A DNA stretch of 64,000 nt, from contig JAEMWC010000122.1 of assembly GCA_016490735.1 (NCBI GenBank), positions 1,252,001 to 1,316,000 of the forward strand, given 5' to 3'. Source of the DNA: Pachyseris speciosa (Eukaryota > Cnidaria > Anthozoa > Scleractinia > Pachyseridae). Below, one piece after another: positions 39,701-54,700 of the stretch. Made by a program: the position numbers and the translations under genes. The notes under the pieces were generated by a model, which was not told the origin of the DNA, did not search any database, and saw only the letters and a list, made by a program, of their open reading frames with translations. How positions within the stretch are numbered: the first letter of the stretch is position 1; each line of letters begins with the position of its first letter.

Positions 39701-42219
39701 GTCATAATGTAAATGTTTGAAAACTTGTAAGAGGATGTTGAAAGTAAATGGTTTTTACTAGCTGTGATGAGTACTACTTGTGCAAAGGGTGTGGAGTTCG
39801 TCCCAGATATTCCTTATTTCCGAGATTACGACTCTCGATCATAATCTTACTCTTTGAAACTTCTAACAGGATATTTCAAGTAGGTGGTTTTTACTACCTG
39901 TAATGAGTACTGCTTGTTTGCACGGTGTGTAGCGCGTCCAATCAATTCATAATTTCCTGAGAACCTGAGTCTCGTTCGTATTCTCACTGTTTGAGAACTT
40001 GTTAGAGCATGTTTAAAGTTCGTGGTTTTTACTAGATTTTATGAGTACTACTTGTGCGCACGGTGTGGAGCGCGTCCCATTAATTCCTTTTCTCCGAGAA
40101 TTTGACTGTCCGTCATAATCTCACTCGTTTGAATCCTGTTGTTGTATGTTGAAAGTAGGTGCCTTTGACTAGCTGTGATGAGTACTACTTGTGACTACGG
40201 TGTGGAGGGCGAGCCATCAAAAGCTGATTTTAAAGAATCTGACCCTTGGTCATACTATCACTCTTTCGAATCTTCTAAGAGCAGGTTGAAGGTAGATAAT
40301 TACTCGGTGTGATGAGTACTACTTTTACGCACGGTTTAGATAGCGTCTTATCAATTCCTGATATCCGAGATTTGAATCTCGGTAATAAGTTCATTCTTTG
40401 AACACTTGTGGGAGGAAGTTGAAGGTAGGTTGTCTTAACAAGCTTTGATTAGTACTACTTTTACGGACGGTGTGGAGCGCGTTCCATCAATTACTGATTT
40501 CCGAGATTTTGTATCTCGGTGATAACCTCACTCTTACAAAACTTGTAAGAGGATGTTGAAAGTAGGAGGTTTTGTCTAGCTCTGATGAGTACTACTTGCG
40601 TGCACGGTGTCTAGCGCGTCCCATCAATTCCTGATTTCCGATATTTCGACTCTCGGTCATAATCTCGTTCTTTGAAAACTTGTAAGAGCATGATGAAACT
40701 GGGTGCTTTTTACTAGCTGTGGTAAGTACTACTTGTTCGCACAATGTGGAGCGCGTCCCATCAATTCTTGAGTTCTAAGATTTTGACTCTCGCTCATAAT
40801 CTCACTGTTTGAAAACTTTTTAGAGCATGTTGAATGTAAGTCGTTTTTACTAGCAGTGATGAGTACTACTCTTGCGCACGGTGTGGAGCGCGCCCCATCA
40901 ATTCCTGGCTTAAGAGAATTTGACTTTTTGTCATCAACTCACTCTTTGACTAGTTGGAAGAGCATGTTGAAAGTAGGTGGTTTTTATAGGCTGTGATGAG
41001 TACTACTTTTCCGAACGGTGTGGAGTGTATCCCATCAGGTTCTAAGTTTCAAGATTTTGACTCCTTGTGATAATGTCACTCCTCGAGAACTTGTAAGAGG
41101 ATATTGAAGGAAGGTGCTTTTTACCAGCAAGGAAGAGTACTACTTGTGCGCACGGTGTGCAGCGCGTCCGATCAATTCGTGATTTCCGAGAACTCAACTC
41201 TCAGTCGTAATCTTACTCTTTGAGAACATGTAAGAGCATGTTGAAAGTTGGGTTTTTTTACTAGCTCTGATGAGTACTACTTTTGCGTAAGGTTTGGACC
41301 GCGTGACATCAATTCCTGATTTCAGAGATTTTGACTCTCGGTCAAAATCTCACTCTTTGTTAACTTCTAAGAGCATGTTGAAAGTAGGTGCTATTACTAG
41401 GTGTGATGAGTGCTACTTGTGCGCATTCGTGTGTAGCGCGTCTCATCAATTCCTGATTTCCGCGAACTTGACTGTCCGTCATAATTTCAGTGTTCGAGAA
41501 CTTGTAAGAGCATATTGAAAGTAGGTGGTTTTTTCCTACTTTTGATGAATATTACTTGTGGGAAATTTGTGGAGTGCGTCAGATGTATTTCTCATTTTCA
41601 AGATTTTGGCTGTCGGTCGTAATGTCACTCTTTTAGCACTTGCACGGGCATCTTAAAAGTAGGTGGTTTTTACTAGCCGTGATGAGGACTGCGTGTTTGT
41701 ACGGTGTGTAGCGCGTCCAGTCAATTCATAATTTCCCGAGAACTTGAGTCTCACTCGTATTGTCAATGTTTGAGAACTTTTAAGAGCATGTTGAAAGTAG
41801 CTGGTTTTTATTAGCGTTCATGAGTACTACTTGTGTGCAAGGTGTGGAGCGCGTCCCATGATCTCCTGATTTCCGAGATTTTGACTCTGGGTCATAATCT
41901 CACTCTTTTAAAGCTGGCAAGAGCGAGTTAAAAGTATGATTTTTTCACTAGCTGTGATGAGTACTAATTGTGGGCACGGTGTGGAGCGCGTCCCATTAAT
42001 TCCTTATTTCCGAGAATTTGACATTCGGTGATAATCTCATTCTTTGGAATCCTGTTGTTGCATGTTGAAAGTAGGTGCTTTTTACTAGTTGTGATGAGTA
42101 CGACTTGTGAATGTAGGTCATTTTTACAAGCTGTGATGAGTACTACTTCTGCGATCGGTGTCGAGTGCTTCCCATCACTTCCTAATTTTCAACATTTTGA
42201 CTCTTTCTCATAATTTCAC

Positions 42220-43260
42220 TCTTCGAGAACTTGTAAGAGGATGCTGAAAGAAGGTCGTTTTTACCAGGAAGGAAGAGTACTACTTGTGCGCGCGGTGTGC
42301 AGCGTGTCCTATCAATTCGTGATTTCCGAGAACTCGACTCTCGGTCGTCATCTCACTTTTTGAGAACTTGTAAGAGCATCTTGAAACTAGGTGATTTTTT
42401 TAGTAGCTGTGATGAGTGCTACTTGTGTGCATGGTGTGTAGCGCGTCCCATCAATTCCTGATTTCCGAGAACTTGACTCGCGGTCATAATCTCACTGTTT
42501 GAGAACTTGTAAGAGCATATTGAAAGTAGGTGGTTTTTACTAGCTGTGATGAGTACTACTTGTGTGAACAGTATAGAGTGCGTCAAATCAATTCCTGATT
42601 TCCAAGATTTTTACATTCGGTCATAATGTCACTGTTTATGAACTTGGAAGAGCATCTTTAAAGAAGGTGGATTTTGCTAGCTGTGATAAGTACTGCTTGC
42701 TTGCATGGTGTGTAGCGCGCCCAATCAATTCATAATTTCCCAAAAATGACTCTCACTCGTATTCTCACATTTTGAGAACTTGTAAGAGCATCTTTAAAGT
42801 AGGTGGTTTTTACTAGTTTAGATGAGTACGACTTGTGCGCAGGGTGTGTAGCGCGTCCATTCAATTCCTGATTTCCGAGATTTTGACTCTCGTCATGATC
42901 TCACACTTTGTAAACTTGTAAGAGCATATTGGAAGTAGGTGCTTGTTCCTAGCTATGATGAGTACTACTTGCACGCATGGTCTGAAGCGCGTGCTATAAA
43001 TTCCTGATTTCCGAGATTTTCACTGTCGGTCTTAATGTAAATGTTTGAATACTTGTAAGAGTATCTTGAAAGTAAATGGTTTCTACTAGCTGTGATGGGT
43101 ACTTGTACGGTGTGGAGCTCGTCCCAGCAATTCCTGATTACCGAGATTACGACTCTTTGTCATAAATCGCACTCTTTGAAAACTTCTAAGGGCATATTGA
43201 TAGTAGGTGGTGTTTATTACCTGTGATGATTTCTGCTTGTCCGCAGAGTGTGGAGCTCAT
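42220..43260 (+). repeat. Higher-order duplication, copy 1 (matches 49,006-50,040)
   Basis: The phrases AGGAAGGAAGAGTACTACTT, GCGCGCGGTGTGCAGCGTGT and GTAGCTGTGATGAGTGCTAC are shared in order with an offset of about 6,786 bp. Confidence 0.7.
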
Positions 43261-46200
43261 CCCATCAAATCCTGAGAGCATCTTTAAAGTAGGTGATTCT
43301 TACTAGCTGTGATGAGTAACTCTTGTTTGCACGGTGTGTAGCGCGTACAATCTTGTCTCACTCCTATTCTCACTGATTGAGAACTTGTAATACCATGTTT
43401 AAAGTTGGTGGTTTTTACTAGCTTTTATGAGTACTACTTGTGCGAACGGTGTGGAGCGCGTCCTATTAATTCCTGATTTTCGAGATTTTGACACTGTCTC
43501 ATCACCTCACTCTTTGAAAACTTGTATCAGCATGTTTAAAGTAGAAGGTTTTTACTAGGTGTGATGAGTACTGCTTCTGCGCACGGTGTGGAGCGCTCCC
43601 ATCAATTCATGATTTGCGAGATTTTCACTCTCGTTCAAAATCTCATTCTTAAAACACTTGTAAGAGGATGTTGAACTTGGTTGTCTTTACTGGCTTTGAT
43701 GAATAATAGTTGTGCGCATGAAGTGGAGCGCGTTCCATCAATTACTGATTTCCGAGATTTTGTGTCTCGCTCATAATCTCACTCTTCTAACAGTTGTAAG
43801 AGCATGTTGAAAGTAGGAGATTTTCTCTAGCATTGATGATTACTACTTTTGCGCACAGTGTCTAGCAGGTCCCATCAGTTCCTGACTTCCGATATTCTGA
43901 GTCTTGGTGATAATGTCATTCTTTGAAAACTTGTAAGAGTATGTTGAAACTAGGTGCTTTTTGCTAGCGTCTGTGAGTACTACTTGTGCGCACGGTGTGG
44001 AGCGCGTCCCATCAACTCCTGATTTCTGAGATTTTGACTCTCGCTCATGAGCTCACTGTTTGAACACTTTTTTGAGGATGTTGAATGTAGGTCGTTGTTC
44101 CTAGCTGCTATGAGTAGTACTCTTGCGCACGGTGTGGAGCGCGCCCCACCAATTCCTGGTTTTCGGGAATTTGACTTTCTGTCATAACCTCACTCTGTGA
44201 GTATTTGGAAGAGCATGTTTGAAGTACGTTGTTTTTAGAAGCTGTCATGAGTTCTACTTTTGCGAACGGTGTTGAGTGCGTCCCATCAATTCCTAATTTT
44301 CAACATTTTGACTCCTTGTGCTGATGTCATGTTGTAAGAGGATGCTGAAAGAAGGTCCTTTTTACCAGCAAGGAAGAGTACTACTTGTGCGCACGGTGTG
44401 CAGCGCGTTCAATCAATTCGTGATTTCCGAAAACTTGACTCTCGGTCGTACTCTCACTCTTTGTTAACTTCTAAGAGGATGTTGAAAGTAGGTGATGTTT
44501 TACTAGCTGTGATGAGTGCTACATGTGTGCATGGTGTGTAGCCCGTCCCATCAATTCCTGATTTCCGAGAAGTTGACTCTCGGTGGTAATCTCACTCTTT
44601 GAGAAGTTGTAAGAGCATGTTGAAAGTAGGTGGTTTCTTACTAGCTCCGACGATTACTACTTGTGCGCAAGGTGTGGACCTCGTCCGATAAATTCCTGAT
44701 TTCCGAGATTTTGAATCTCGGTCATAATCTCACTCTATTCAAACTGGTAAGAGCAAGCTAAAAGTATCATGTTTTTACTAGATGTGGTGAGTACTAATTG
44801 TGCGCACGATGTGGGCGCGTCCCATCAATTTTTGATCGCCAAGAATTTGACTCTCGGTCAAAAACTCACTGTTTGAGAATCTTGAAGAGCATGTTTAAAG
44901 AAGGTGGTTTTTACTTGCTTAGATGAGTACTACTTGTGCGCACGGTGCGCACGGCGCGTTCTATAAATTCCTGATTTCCGAGATTTTCACTGTCGGTCAT
45001 AATGTTAATGTTTGAAAACCTACTAAGAGCATGTTGGAAAGTAAATGGTTTTTACTAGCGGTGATGAGTTCTACTTGTGCAAACGAAGTGGTGCGCGTTC
45101 CACACCGCGTTTCCGAGATTACGACTCTAGGTCATAATCTCACTCTTTGAAAACTTCTTAAGAGCATCTTTAAAGTAGCTGGTTTTTGCAGGCTGTGATG
45201 AGTACTGCTCTTTTGCACGGCGTGTAGCGCGTCCAATCAATTCCTAATTTCACGAGAGCCTGAGTCTCGCTCGTATCCTCACTGTTTTAGAACTTGTAAG
45301 AGCATGTTATAAAGTAGGTGGTTTTTACTAGCCTTTATGAGTACTACTAGCTGTGATGAGTACTACTTTTGCGCACGGTGTGCAGCTCGTCCAATCAATT
45401 CGGGATTTCCGAGAACTTGACTCTCGGTCGTAATCTCACTCCTTGAGAACTTGTAAGCTCACGTTAAAAGTAAGGGTTGGCTGTAATGAGTACTACTTGT
45501 TCGCTCGGTGTGGAGCGCGTCTCGTCAATTCCTGATTTCCGAGATTTTAACACTCTCTCATAACCTCACTCTTTGAAAACTTGTATGAGCATGTTGAAAG
45601 TAGAAGGTTTTTGCTAGGTGTGATGAGTACTGCTTATGCGCAAGGTGTGGAGCGCTCCAATCAATTCATGATTTGCGAGATTTTCACTCTCCTTCAAAAT
45701 CTCACACTTTAAACACTAGTAAGAGGATGTTGAAAGTTGGTGGTTTTTACTGGCTGTGATGAATGATAGTTGTGCGCACGGAGTGGAGCGCGTTCCATCA
45801 ATTACTGATTTCCGAGATGTTGTGTGTCCGTCATAATCTCACTCTTACAACACTTGTAAGAGCATGTTGAAATTAGGGGGTTTTCTCTGGCATTGATGAT
45901 TACTACTTCTGCGCACGGTGTCTAGCAGGTCCATTCAGTTCCTGCCTTCCGATATTTTCATTCTTGGTGATAATGTCATTCTTTGAAAACTTGTAAGAGC
46001 ATGTTGAAACAAGGTGCTTCTTATTAGCTGTGATGAGTACTACTCTTGCGCACGGTGTGGAGCGCACACCATAAATTTCTGGTTTTCGAGAATTTGACTT
46101 TCTGTCATAACCTCACTCTTTGAGTAGTTGGAAGAGCGTGTTTGAAGTACATGGTTTTTACAAGCTGTGATGAGTACTGCTTTTGCGAACGGTGTTGAGT

Positions 46201-49200
46201 GCGTCCCATCAATTCCTAATTTTCAACATTTTGACTCTTTGTGATAATGTCACTCTTCGAGAACATCTAAGAGGATGCAGAAAGAAGGTCCTTTTTACCA
46301 GCAAGGAAGAGTACTACTTGTGCGCACGTTGTGCAGCGCGTCCATTCAATTCGTGATTTCCGAGAACTTGACTCTCGGTCGTACTCTTACTCTTTTTTAA
46401 CATCTGAAAGCATCTTTAAAGTAGGAGATCTTTTACTATCTGTGATGAGTAATACTTGTGTGCATAGTGTGTAGCGCGTCCCATCAATTCCTGATTTCCA
46501 AGAACTTGACTCTCGGTGGTAATCTCACTCTTTGAGAAGTTGGAAGAGCATGTTGAAAGGAGGTGGTTTTTTACTAGCTCCGACGAGTACTACTTGTGCG
46601 TAAGTTGTGGACCGCGTCCCATCGATTCCTGATTTCCGAGATTTTGAATCTCGGTCATAATCTCACTCTATTCAAACTGGTAAGAGCAAGCTAAAAGTAT
46701 GATGTTTTTACTAGCTGTGATGAGTACTAATTGTGCGCACTGTGGGGAACGCGTCCCATCAGTTCCTGAATGCCGAGAATTTGACTCTCGGTCAAAAACT
46801 CACTGTGGAACGCGTCCCATTAATTCCTGATTTGGGAGATTTTGACCCTCGGTGATAATCTCACTCCTTGAAAACTTGTAAGAGCATGTTGAAATTAGGT
46901 GCTTTTTACTAGCAGTCAACAGTACTACTTTTGAGCAAGGTTTGGAGCACGTGCCATCAATTCCTGATTGCCGAGAAGTTGAATCTCGGTCAAAAATTCA
47001 CTGTTTGAGAACTTGGAAGAGCATTTTGAAAGTCGGTGGTTTTTACTAGCTTAGGTGAGTACTACTTGTGCGCACGCATTGGGGCTTGTCCCATCAATTC
47101 GCTATTTCCGAGAATTTGAATCTGGGTGATTATCTCACTCTATTAAATCTGGTAAAAGAGAGTTAAAAGTGTGACGTTTTTACTAGCTGTGATGAGTGCT
47201 ACTTGTGCGCACTGTGTTCAGCGCGTCTTCTTGCACGCATTGTGTGAAGCGCGTGCTACAACTTACTTATTTCCGAGAGTTTCAATGTCGGTCATAATCT
47301 AAATCGTGGAAAAGTTGTAAGAGCATGTGATGAGTACCACTTGATGAGTACCACTTGTGCAAACGGTGTGGAGCGCGTCCCATGAATTCCTGATTTCCGA
47401 TATTTTGACTCTTGGTCATAATCTCACTCTTTGTAAACTTGTAGGAGCATGTTGGTAGTAGGTGCTTGTTACTAGCTGTGATGAATACTACTTGTGCGTA
47501 TGGTGTGCAGCGCGTCTTCTCGCACGCATGGTGTGAAGAGCGCGCTATAAATTCCTGATTTCTTAGATTTTCACCGGCTGTAATAATCTAAATGATTGAA
47601 AACTTGTAAGAGCATGTTGAAATTAGGTCGTTTATACTAGCTTAGGTGAGTCCTACTTTTTCGCAGTGTTTGGAGCGCGTCCCATCAAATGCTGATTTCT
47701 GAGATTTTGACTCTCGCTCATAATCTCATTGTTTGAAAACTTTTTAGAGCATGTTGAATGTAGGACGTTTTTACTAGCTGTGATGAGTACTACTCGTGCG
47801 CACGGTGTGGAGTTCGCCCCATCAATTCCTGGCCAAGGAGAATTTGACTTTTTGTCATAAACTCACTCTTTGACCAGTTGGAAGAGGATGTTGAAAGTAG
47901 GTGGTTTTTACAGGCTGTGATTAGTACCACTTTTCCGAACGGTGTGGAGTGTATCCCATCACTTTCTAAGTTTCAACATTTAGACTCTTTGTGATAATGT
48001 CACTCCTCGAGAACTTGTAAGAGGATGCTGAAAGAAGGTCCTTTTTACCAGCATGGAAGAGTACTACTTTTGCGCACGGGGTGCAGCGCGACAAATCAAT
48101 TCGTAATTTCCGAGAACTCGACTCTCGGTCGTAATCTCACTCTTTGAGAACATGTAAGAGCATGTTGAAAGTTGGTGGTTTTTACCAGCTCTGATGAGTA
48201 CTACTTGTGCGAGGGGTGTGGACCGCGTCCCATCAATTCCTGATTTCCGCGAACTTTACGGTCGGTCATAATTTCAGTGTTCGAGAACTTGTAAGAGCAT
48301 ATTGAAAGTAGGTGGTTTTTCCTTCTTTTGATGAGTATTACTTGTGCGAAATTTTTGGGTGCGTCAAATGTATTCCTCATTTACAAGATTTTGGCTGTCG
48401 GTCGCAATGTCACTCGTTAAGAACTTTGAAGAGTATCTGAAAAGTAGGTGGTTTTTACTAGCTTGTGATGAGCACTGCGTGTTTGCACGGTGTGTAACGC
48501 GTCCAGTCAATTCATAATTTTCCGAGAACTTGAGTCTCACTCGTATTCTCACTGGTTGAGAACTTGTAAGAGCATGTTGAAAGTAGGTGCTTTTTACTAG
48601 CGTTTGTGAGTACTACTTGTGCGGAAGGTGTGGAGCGCGTCCCATCAACCTCTGATTTCTGAGATTTTGACTCTGGGTCATAATCTCACTCTTTTAAAGC
48701 TGGCAAGAGCGAGTTAAAAGTATGATTTTTTTACTAGCTGTGATGAGTACTAATTGTTGGCACGGTGTGGAGCGCGTCCCATTAATTCCTGATTTACGAG
48801 AATTTGACAGTCGGTCATAATCTCACTCTTTGCAATCCTGTTGTTGCATGTTGAAAGTAGGTGCTTTTTACTAGTTGTGATGAGTACGACTTGTGAATGT
48901 AGGTCGTTTTTACAAGCTGTGATGAGTACTACTTCTGCGATCGGTGTCGAGTGCTTCCCATCACTTCCTAATTTTCAACATTTTGACTCTTTCTCATAAT
49001 TTCACTCTTCGAGAACTTGTAAGAGGATGCTGAAAGAAGGTCGTTTTTACCAGGAAGGAAGAGTACTACTTGTGCGCGCGGTGTGCAGCGTGTCCTATTA
49101 ATTCGTGATTTCCGAGAACTCGACTCTCGGTCGTCATCTCACTTTTTGAGAACTTGTAAGAGCATCTTGAAACTAGGTGATTTTTTTAGTAGCTGTGATG

Positions 49201-50689
49201 AGTGCTACTTGTGTGCATGGTGTGTAGCGCGTCCCATCACTTCCTTATTTCCGCGAACTTGACTGTCCGTCATAATCTCACTGTTTGAGAACTTGTAAGA
49301 AAATATTGAAAGTAGGTAGTTTTTACTAGCTGTGATGAGTACTACTTGTGCGAACAGTGTAGAGTGCGTCAAATCAATTCATGATTTCGAAGATTTTTAC
49401 TTTCGTCATAATGTCACTCGTTATGAACTTGGAAGAGCATCTTTAAAGAAGGCGATTTTTGCTAGCTGTGATGAGTATTGCTTGTTTGCATGGTGTGTAG
49501 CGCGCCCAATAAATTCATAATTTCCCAAAACCTGAGTCTTGCTCGTATTCTCACTGTTTGAGAACTTGTAAGAGCATGTTTTAAGAAGGTGGGTTTTACT
49601 AGCTTAGATGAGTACTACTTGTACGCAGGGTGTGTAGCGCGTCCATTCAATTCCTGATTTCCGAGATTTTGACTCTCCGTCATCATCTCACACTTTGTAA
49701 ACTTGTAAGACCATGTTGGAAGTAGGTGCTTGTTACTAGCTTTGATGAGTACTACTTGCACGCATGGTGTGAAGCGCGTGCTATAAATTCCTGATTTCCG
49801 AGATTGTCACTGTCGGTCATAATGTAAACGTTTGAAAACTTGTAAGAGCATGTTGAAAGTAAATGGTTTTTACTAGCTGTGATGCGTACTACTTATGCAA
49901 ACGGTGTGGAGCTCGTCCCAGCAATTCCTGATTTCCGAGATTACGACTCTTTGTCATAATCTCACTCTTTGAAAACTTCTAAGACCATATTGATAGTAGG
50001 TGGTGTTTATTACCTGTGATGAGTTCTTCTTGTCCTCAGAGTGTGCAGCTCATCCCATCAAATCCTGATGCCCGAGAATTTAACTCTTGGTCATAATCTC
50101 ACTCTTTGAAACTTGTAAGAGCACGTTGACAGTAAGGGTTGGCTGTGATAAGTACTACTTGTGCGCACGGTGTGTAGCGCGTCCCATTAATTCCTGATTT
50201 CCGAGATTTTGTTTCTCGGTCATCATCTCACTCTTACAACACTTGTAACTGCATGTTGAAATTAGGAGGTTTTCTCTAGCATTGATGATTACTACTTTTG
50301 CGCACGGTGTCTAGCAGGTCCCATCAGTTCCTGTCTTCCGATATTTTGAGTCTTGGTGATAATTTCATTCTTTGAAAACTTGTAAGAGTATGTTGAAACT
50401 AGGTGCTTTTTACTAGCTGTTGTGAGTACTACTTGTGCGCACGGTGTGGAGCGCGTCCCATTAATAATTGATTTCTGAGATTTTGACTCTCGCTCATGAT
50501 CTCACTGTTTGAAAACTTTTTTGAGCATGTTGAATGTAGGTCGTTGTTACTAGCTGTGATGAGTACTACTCTTGCGCACGGTGTGGAGCGCGCCCCATAA
50601 ATTCCTGGTTTTCGAGAATTTGACTTTCTGTCATAACCTCAGTCTTTGAGTAGTTGGAAGAGCATGTTTGAAGTACGTGGTTTTTACAA

Positions 50690-51712
50690 GCTGTGATGAG
50701 TACTACTTTTGCGAACGGTGTTGAGTGCGTCCCATCAATTCCTAATTTTCAACATTTTGACTCTTTGTGATAATGTCACTCTTCGAGAACTTTTAAGAGG
50801 ATGCTGAAAGAAGGACCTTTTCACCAGCGAGGAAGAGTACTACTTGTGCGCACGGTTTGCCTGTCCAATCAATTCGTGATTTCCGAGAACTTGACTCTCG
50901 GTCGTACTCTCACTCTTTGTTAACTTCTAAGAGGATGTTGAAAGTAGGTGATGTTTTACTTCCTGTGATGAGTGCTACATGTGTGCATGGTGTGTAGCGC
51001 GTCCCATCAATTCCTGATTTCCGAGAACTTGACTCTCGGTGGTAATCTCACTCTTTGAGAAGTTGTAAGAGCATGTTGAAAGTAGTTTTTTTTTACTAGC
51101 TCCGACGAGTACTACTTGTGCGGAAGGTGTGGACCGCGTGCCATAAATTCCTGATTTTTGTGATTTTGAATTTCGGTCATAATCTCACTCTATTCAAACT
51201 GGTAAGAGCAAGCTCAAAGTATGATGTTTTTACTAGCTGTGATGAGTACTAATGGTGCGCATGGTGTGGAGCGTGTCCCATAAATTCCTGATTGCCGACA
51301 ATTGGACTCTCGGTCAAAAACTCACTGTTTGAGAACCTTGAAGAGCATGTTTAAAGTAGGTGATTTTTACTTGCTTAGATGAGTACTAATTGTGCGCAGG
51401 GTGTGCAGCGCGTTCTATAAATTCCTGATTTCCGAGAATTTCACTGTCGGTCATAATGTAAATGTTTGAAAACTTGTAAGAGCATGTTAAAAGTAAATGG
51501 TTTTTACTAGCCTTTATGAGTACTACTTGTGCGAACGTTGTGGAGCGCGTCCTATTAATTCCTAATTTCCGACATTTTGAATCTGGGTCATAATCTCACT
51601 CTTTCAAAACTGGGAAGAGCGAGTTAAAAGTATTATGTTTTTACTAGCTGTGATGAGTACTACTTGTGCGTAAGGTGTGGACCGCGTCCCATCAATTCCT
51701 GATTTCGGAGAT
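50690..51712 (+). repeat. Recent local duplication, copy 1 (matches 52,140-53,160)
   Basis: About 1.02 kb is nearly identical to 52,140-53,160 at an offset of 1,450-1,453 bp, with 430 bp between. Only scattered differences are seen, for example CTTTTG to CTTTTC at the start. It is the youngest duplication visible in the array. Confidence 0.85.
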
Positions 51713-54700
51713 TTTCACCCTCGGTGCTCTTAACTAGCTGTGATGAGTGCTACTTGTGCGCATGGTCTGTAGCGCGTGCCATTAATTCCTGATTTCCTAG
51801 AACTTGCCTCTCCGTCATAATCTCACTGTTCTAGAACTTGTAAGAGCATATTGAAAGGTGGTCTTTTCTACTATGGTTACTACTTCTCCGCAAGGTGTGG
51901 TTCGCGTCCCATCAATTCCTGATTACCGAGATTTTGACTCTCGTTCATAATCTCACTCCTTTAGAACTTGTAAGACCATGTTCAAAGTAGGTGGTTTTTG
52001 CTTGCTCTGATGAGTACTACTTGTGCGCAATGTGTGGACCGCGTCCCATCAATTCCTGATTTCCGAGATTTTGACTCTCGGTCATAATCTCACTCTTTGT
52101 TAACTTCTAAGAGCTTGTTGAAAGTAGGTGGTTTTACTAGCTGTGATGAGTACTACTTTTCCGAACGGTGTTGAGTGCGTCCCATCAATTCCTAATTTTC
52201 AACATTTTGACTCTTTGTGATAATGTCACTCTTCGAGAACTTTTAAGAGGATCCTGAAAGAAGGACCTTTTCACCAGCAAGGAAGAGTACTACTTGTGCG
52301 CACGGTGTGCAGCGCGCCCAATCAATTCGTGATTTCCGAGAACTTGACTCTCGGTCGTACTCTCACTCTTTGTTAACTTCTAAGAGGATGTTGAAAGTAG
52401 GTGATGTTTTACTTCCTGTGATGAGTGCTACATGTGTGCATGGTGTGTAGCGCGTCCCATCAATTCCTGATTTCCGAGAACTTGACTCTCGGTGGTAATC
52501 TCACTCTTTGAGAAGTTGTAAGAGCATGTTGAAAGTAGTTTTTTTTTACTAGCTCCGACGAGTACTACTTGTGCGGAAGGTGTGGACCGCGTGCCATAAA
52601 TTCCTGATTTTTGTGATTTTGAATTTCGGTCATAATCTCACTCTATTCAAACTGGTAAGAGCAAGCTCAAAGTATGATGTTTTTACTAGCTGTGATGAGT
52701 ACTAATGGTGCGCATGGTGTGGAGCGTGTCCCATAAATTCCTGATTGCCGACAATTGGACTCTCGGTCAAAAACTCACTGTTTGAGAACCTTGAAGAGCA
52801 TGTTTAAAGTAGGTGATTTTTACTTGCTTAGATGAGTACTAATTGTGCGCAGGGTGTGCAGCGCGTTCTATAAATTCCTGATTTTCGAGAATTTCACTGT
52901 CGGTCATAATGTAAATGTTTGAAAACTTGTAAGAGCATGTTAAAAGTAAATGGTTTTTACTAGCCTTTATGAGTACTACTTGTGCAAACGTTGTGGAGCG
53001 CGTCCTATTAATTCCTAATTTCCGACATTTTGAATCTGGGTCATAATCTCACTCTTTCAAAACTGGGAAGAGCGAGTTAAAAGTATTATGTTTTTACTAG
53101 CTGTGATGAGTACTACTTGTGCGTAAGGTGTGGACCGCGTCCCATCAATTCCTGATTTCCGAGATTTTGAATCTGGGTCATACTCTCACTCTTTTAAAAC
53201 TGGTAAAAGAGATTTAAATCTATGATGTCTTTACGAGCTGTAATGAGTACTAATTGTGCGCAAGGTGTGGAGCGCGTCCCATCAATTCCTGATCGCCGAG
53301 AATTTGACTCTCGGTCAAAATCTCACGGTTTGAGAACTTGGAAGAGGATGTTGAAAGTATGTGGTGTTTACTATCTTAGATGAGTACTACTTGTGCGCAC
53401 GGTGTGTAGCGCGTCTTCTTGGACGCATGGTGTGAGGCGCGTGCTATAAATTCCTTTTTTCCGAGATTTTCACTGTCGGTCATAATGTAAATGTTTGAAA
53501 ACTTCTTAGAGCATGTCGAAAGTAAATGGTTTTTACTAGCTGTGATGAGTTCCACTTGTGCAAACGGTGTGGAGCGCGTTCCAGGAATTCCTCATTTCCG
53601 AGATTACGACTCTCGGTCATAATCTTACTCTTTGAAAACTTCTAAGAGCATATTGATAGTAGGTGGTGTTTATTACCTGTGATGAGTTCTGCTTGTCCGC
53701 AGAGTGCGGAGCTCGTCCCATCAAATCCTGATATCCGACAATTCAACTCTCGCTCATAATCTCCCTCTTTTAAAACTTGTAAGAGCATGTTGAAAGGTAG
53801 GGTTGGCTGTGATGAGTACTACTTGTGTACTCGGTTTGGAGCGCGCCCATTAATTCCTGATTTCTGAGATTTTCAGTCTCGGTCATAATCTCACTCCTTG
53901 AAACTCTTAAGAGCATCTTTAAAGTAGGTGGTTTTTACTTGCAGTGACGAGTATTACTACTTGTCCGTATGGTGCGCAGCGCCTCTTCTCGCACGCATGG
54001 TGTGAAGAGCGTGCGATAAATTCCTGATTTCCGAGATTTTTACTGTCTGTCATAATCTAAATGTTTGAAAACTACTAAGATCATGTTGAAAGTAAGTGGT
54101 TTTCTCTAGCTGTGATGAGTACTACTTGTTCACACGTCGTGGAGCGCGTCCCAGCAATTCCTGATTTCAGAGATTACCACTCTCGGTCATAATCTCACTC
54201 CTTGAAACTCTTAAGCGCATCTTTAAAGTAGGTGGTTTTTACTGGCAGTGACGAGTATTACTTGTCCGCACGGTGTGGAGCGCGTTCCATCAATTACTGA
54301 TTTCCGAGATTTTGTATCTCGGTCGTAATCTCACTCTTCAAAACCTTGTAAGAGCATGTTGAAAGTTGGAGGTTTTATCTAGCTGTGATGAGTACTACTC
54401 TTGCGCACGCGTTCTAGGATGTCACATCAATTCCTGAGATCCGATACTTTGACCCTCGGTCATAATCTCATTCCTTGAAAACTTTTAAGAGCATGTTGAA
54501 ACTAGGTGCTTTTTACTAGGTGTGGTGAGTACTATTTGGGCGCATGGTGTGGAGCGCGTCCCATCAATTCCTGATTTGAGAGATTTAGACGCTCGCTCAT
54601 AATCTCACTGTTTGAAAACTTTTTAGAGCATGTTGAATGTAGGTCGTTTTTACTAGCTTTGATGAGTACTACACTTGCGCACGGTGTGGAGTGCGTCCCA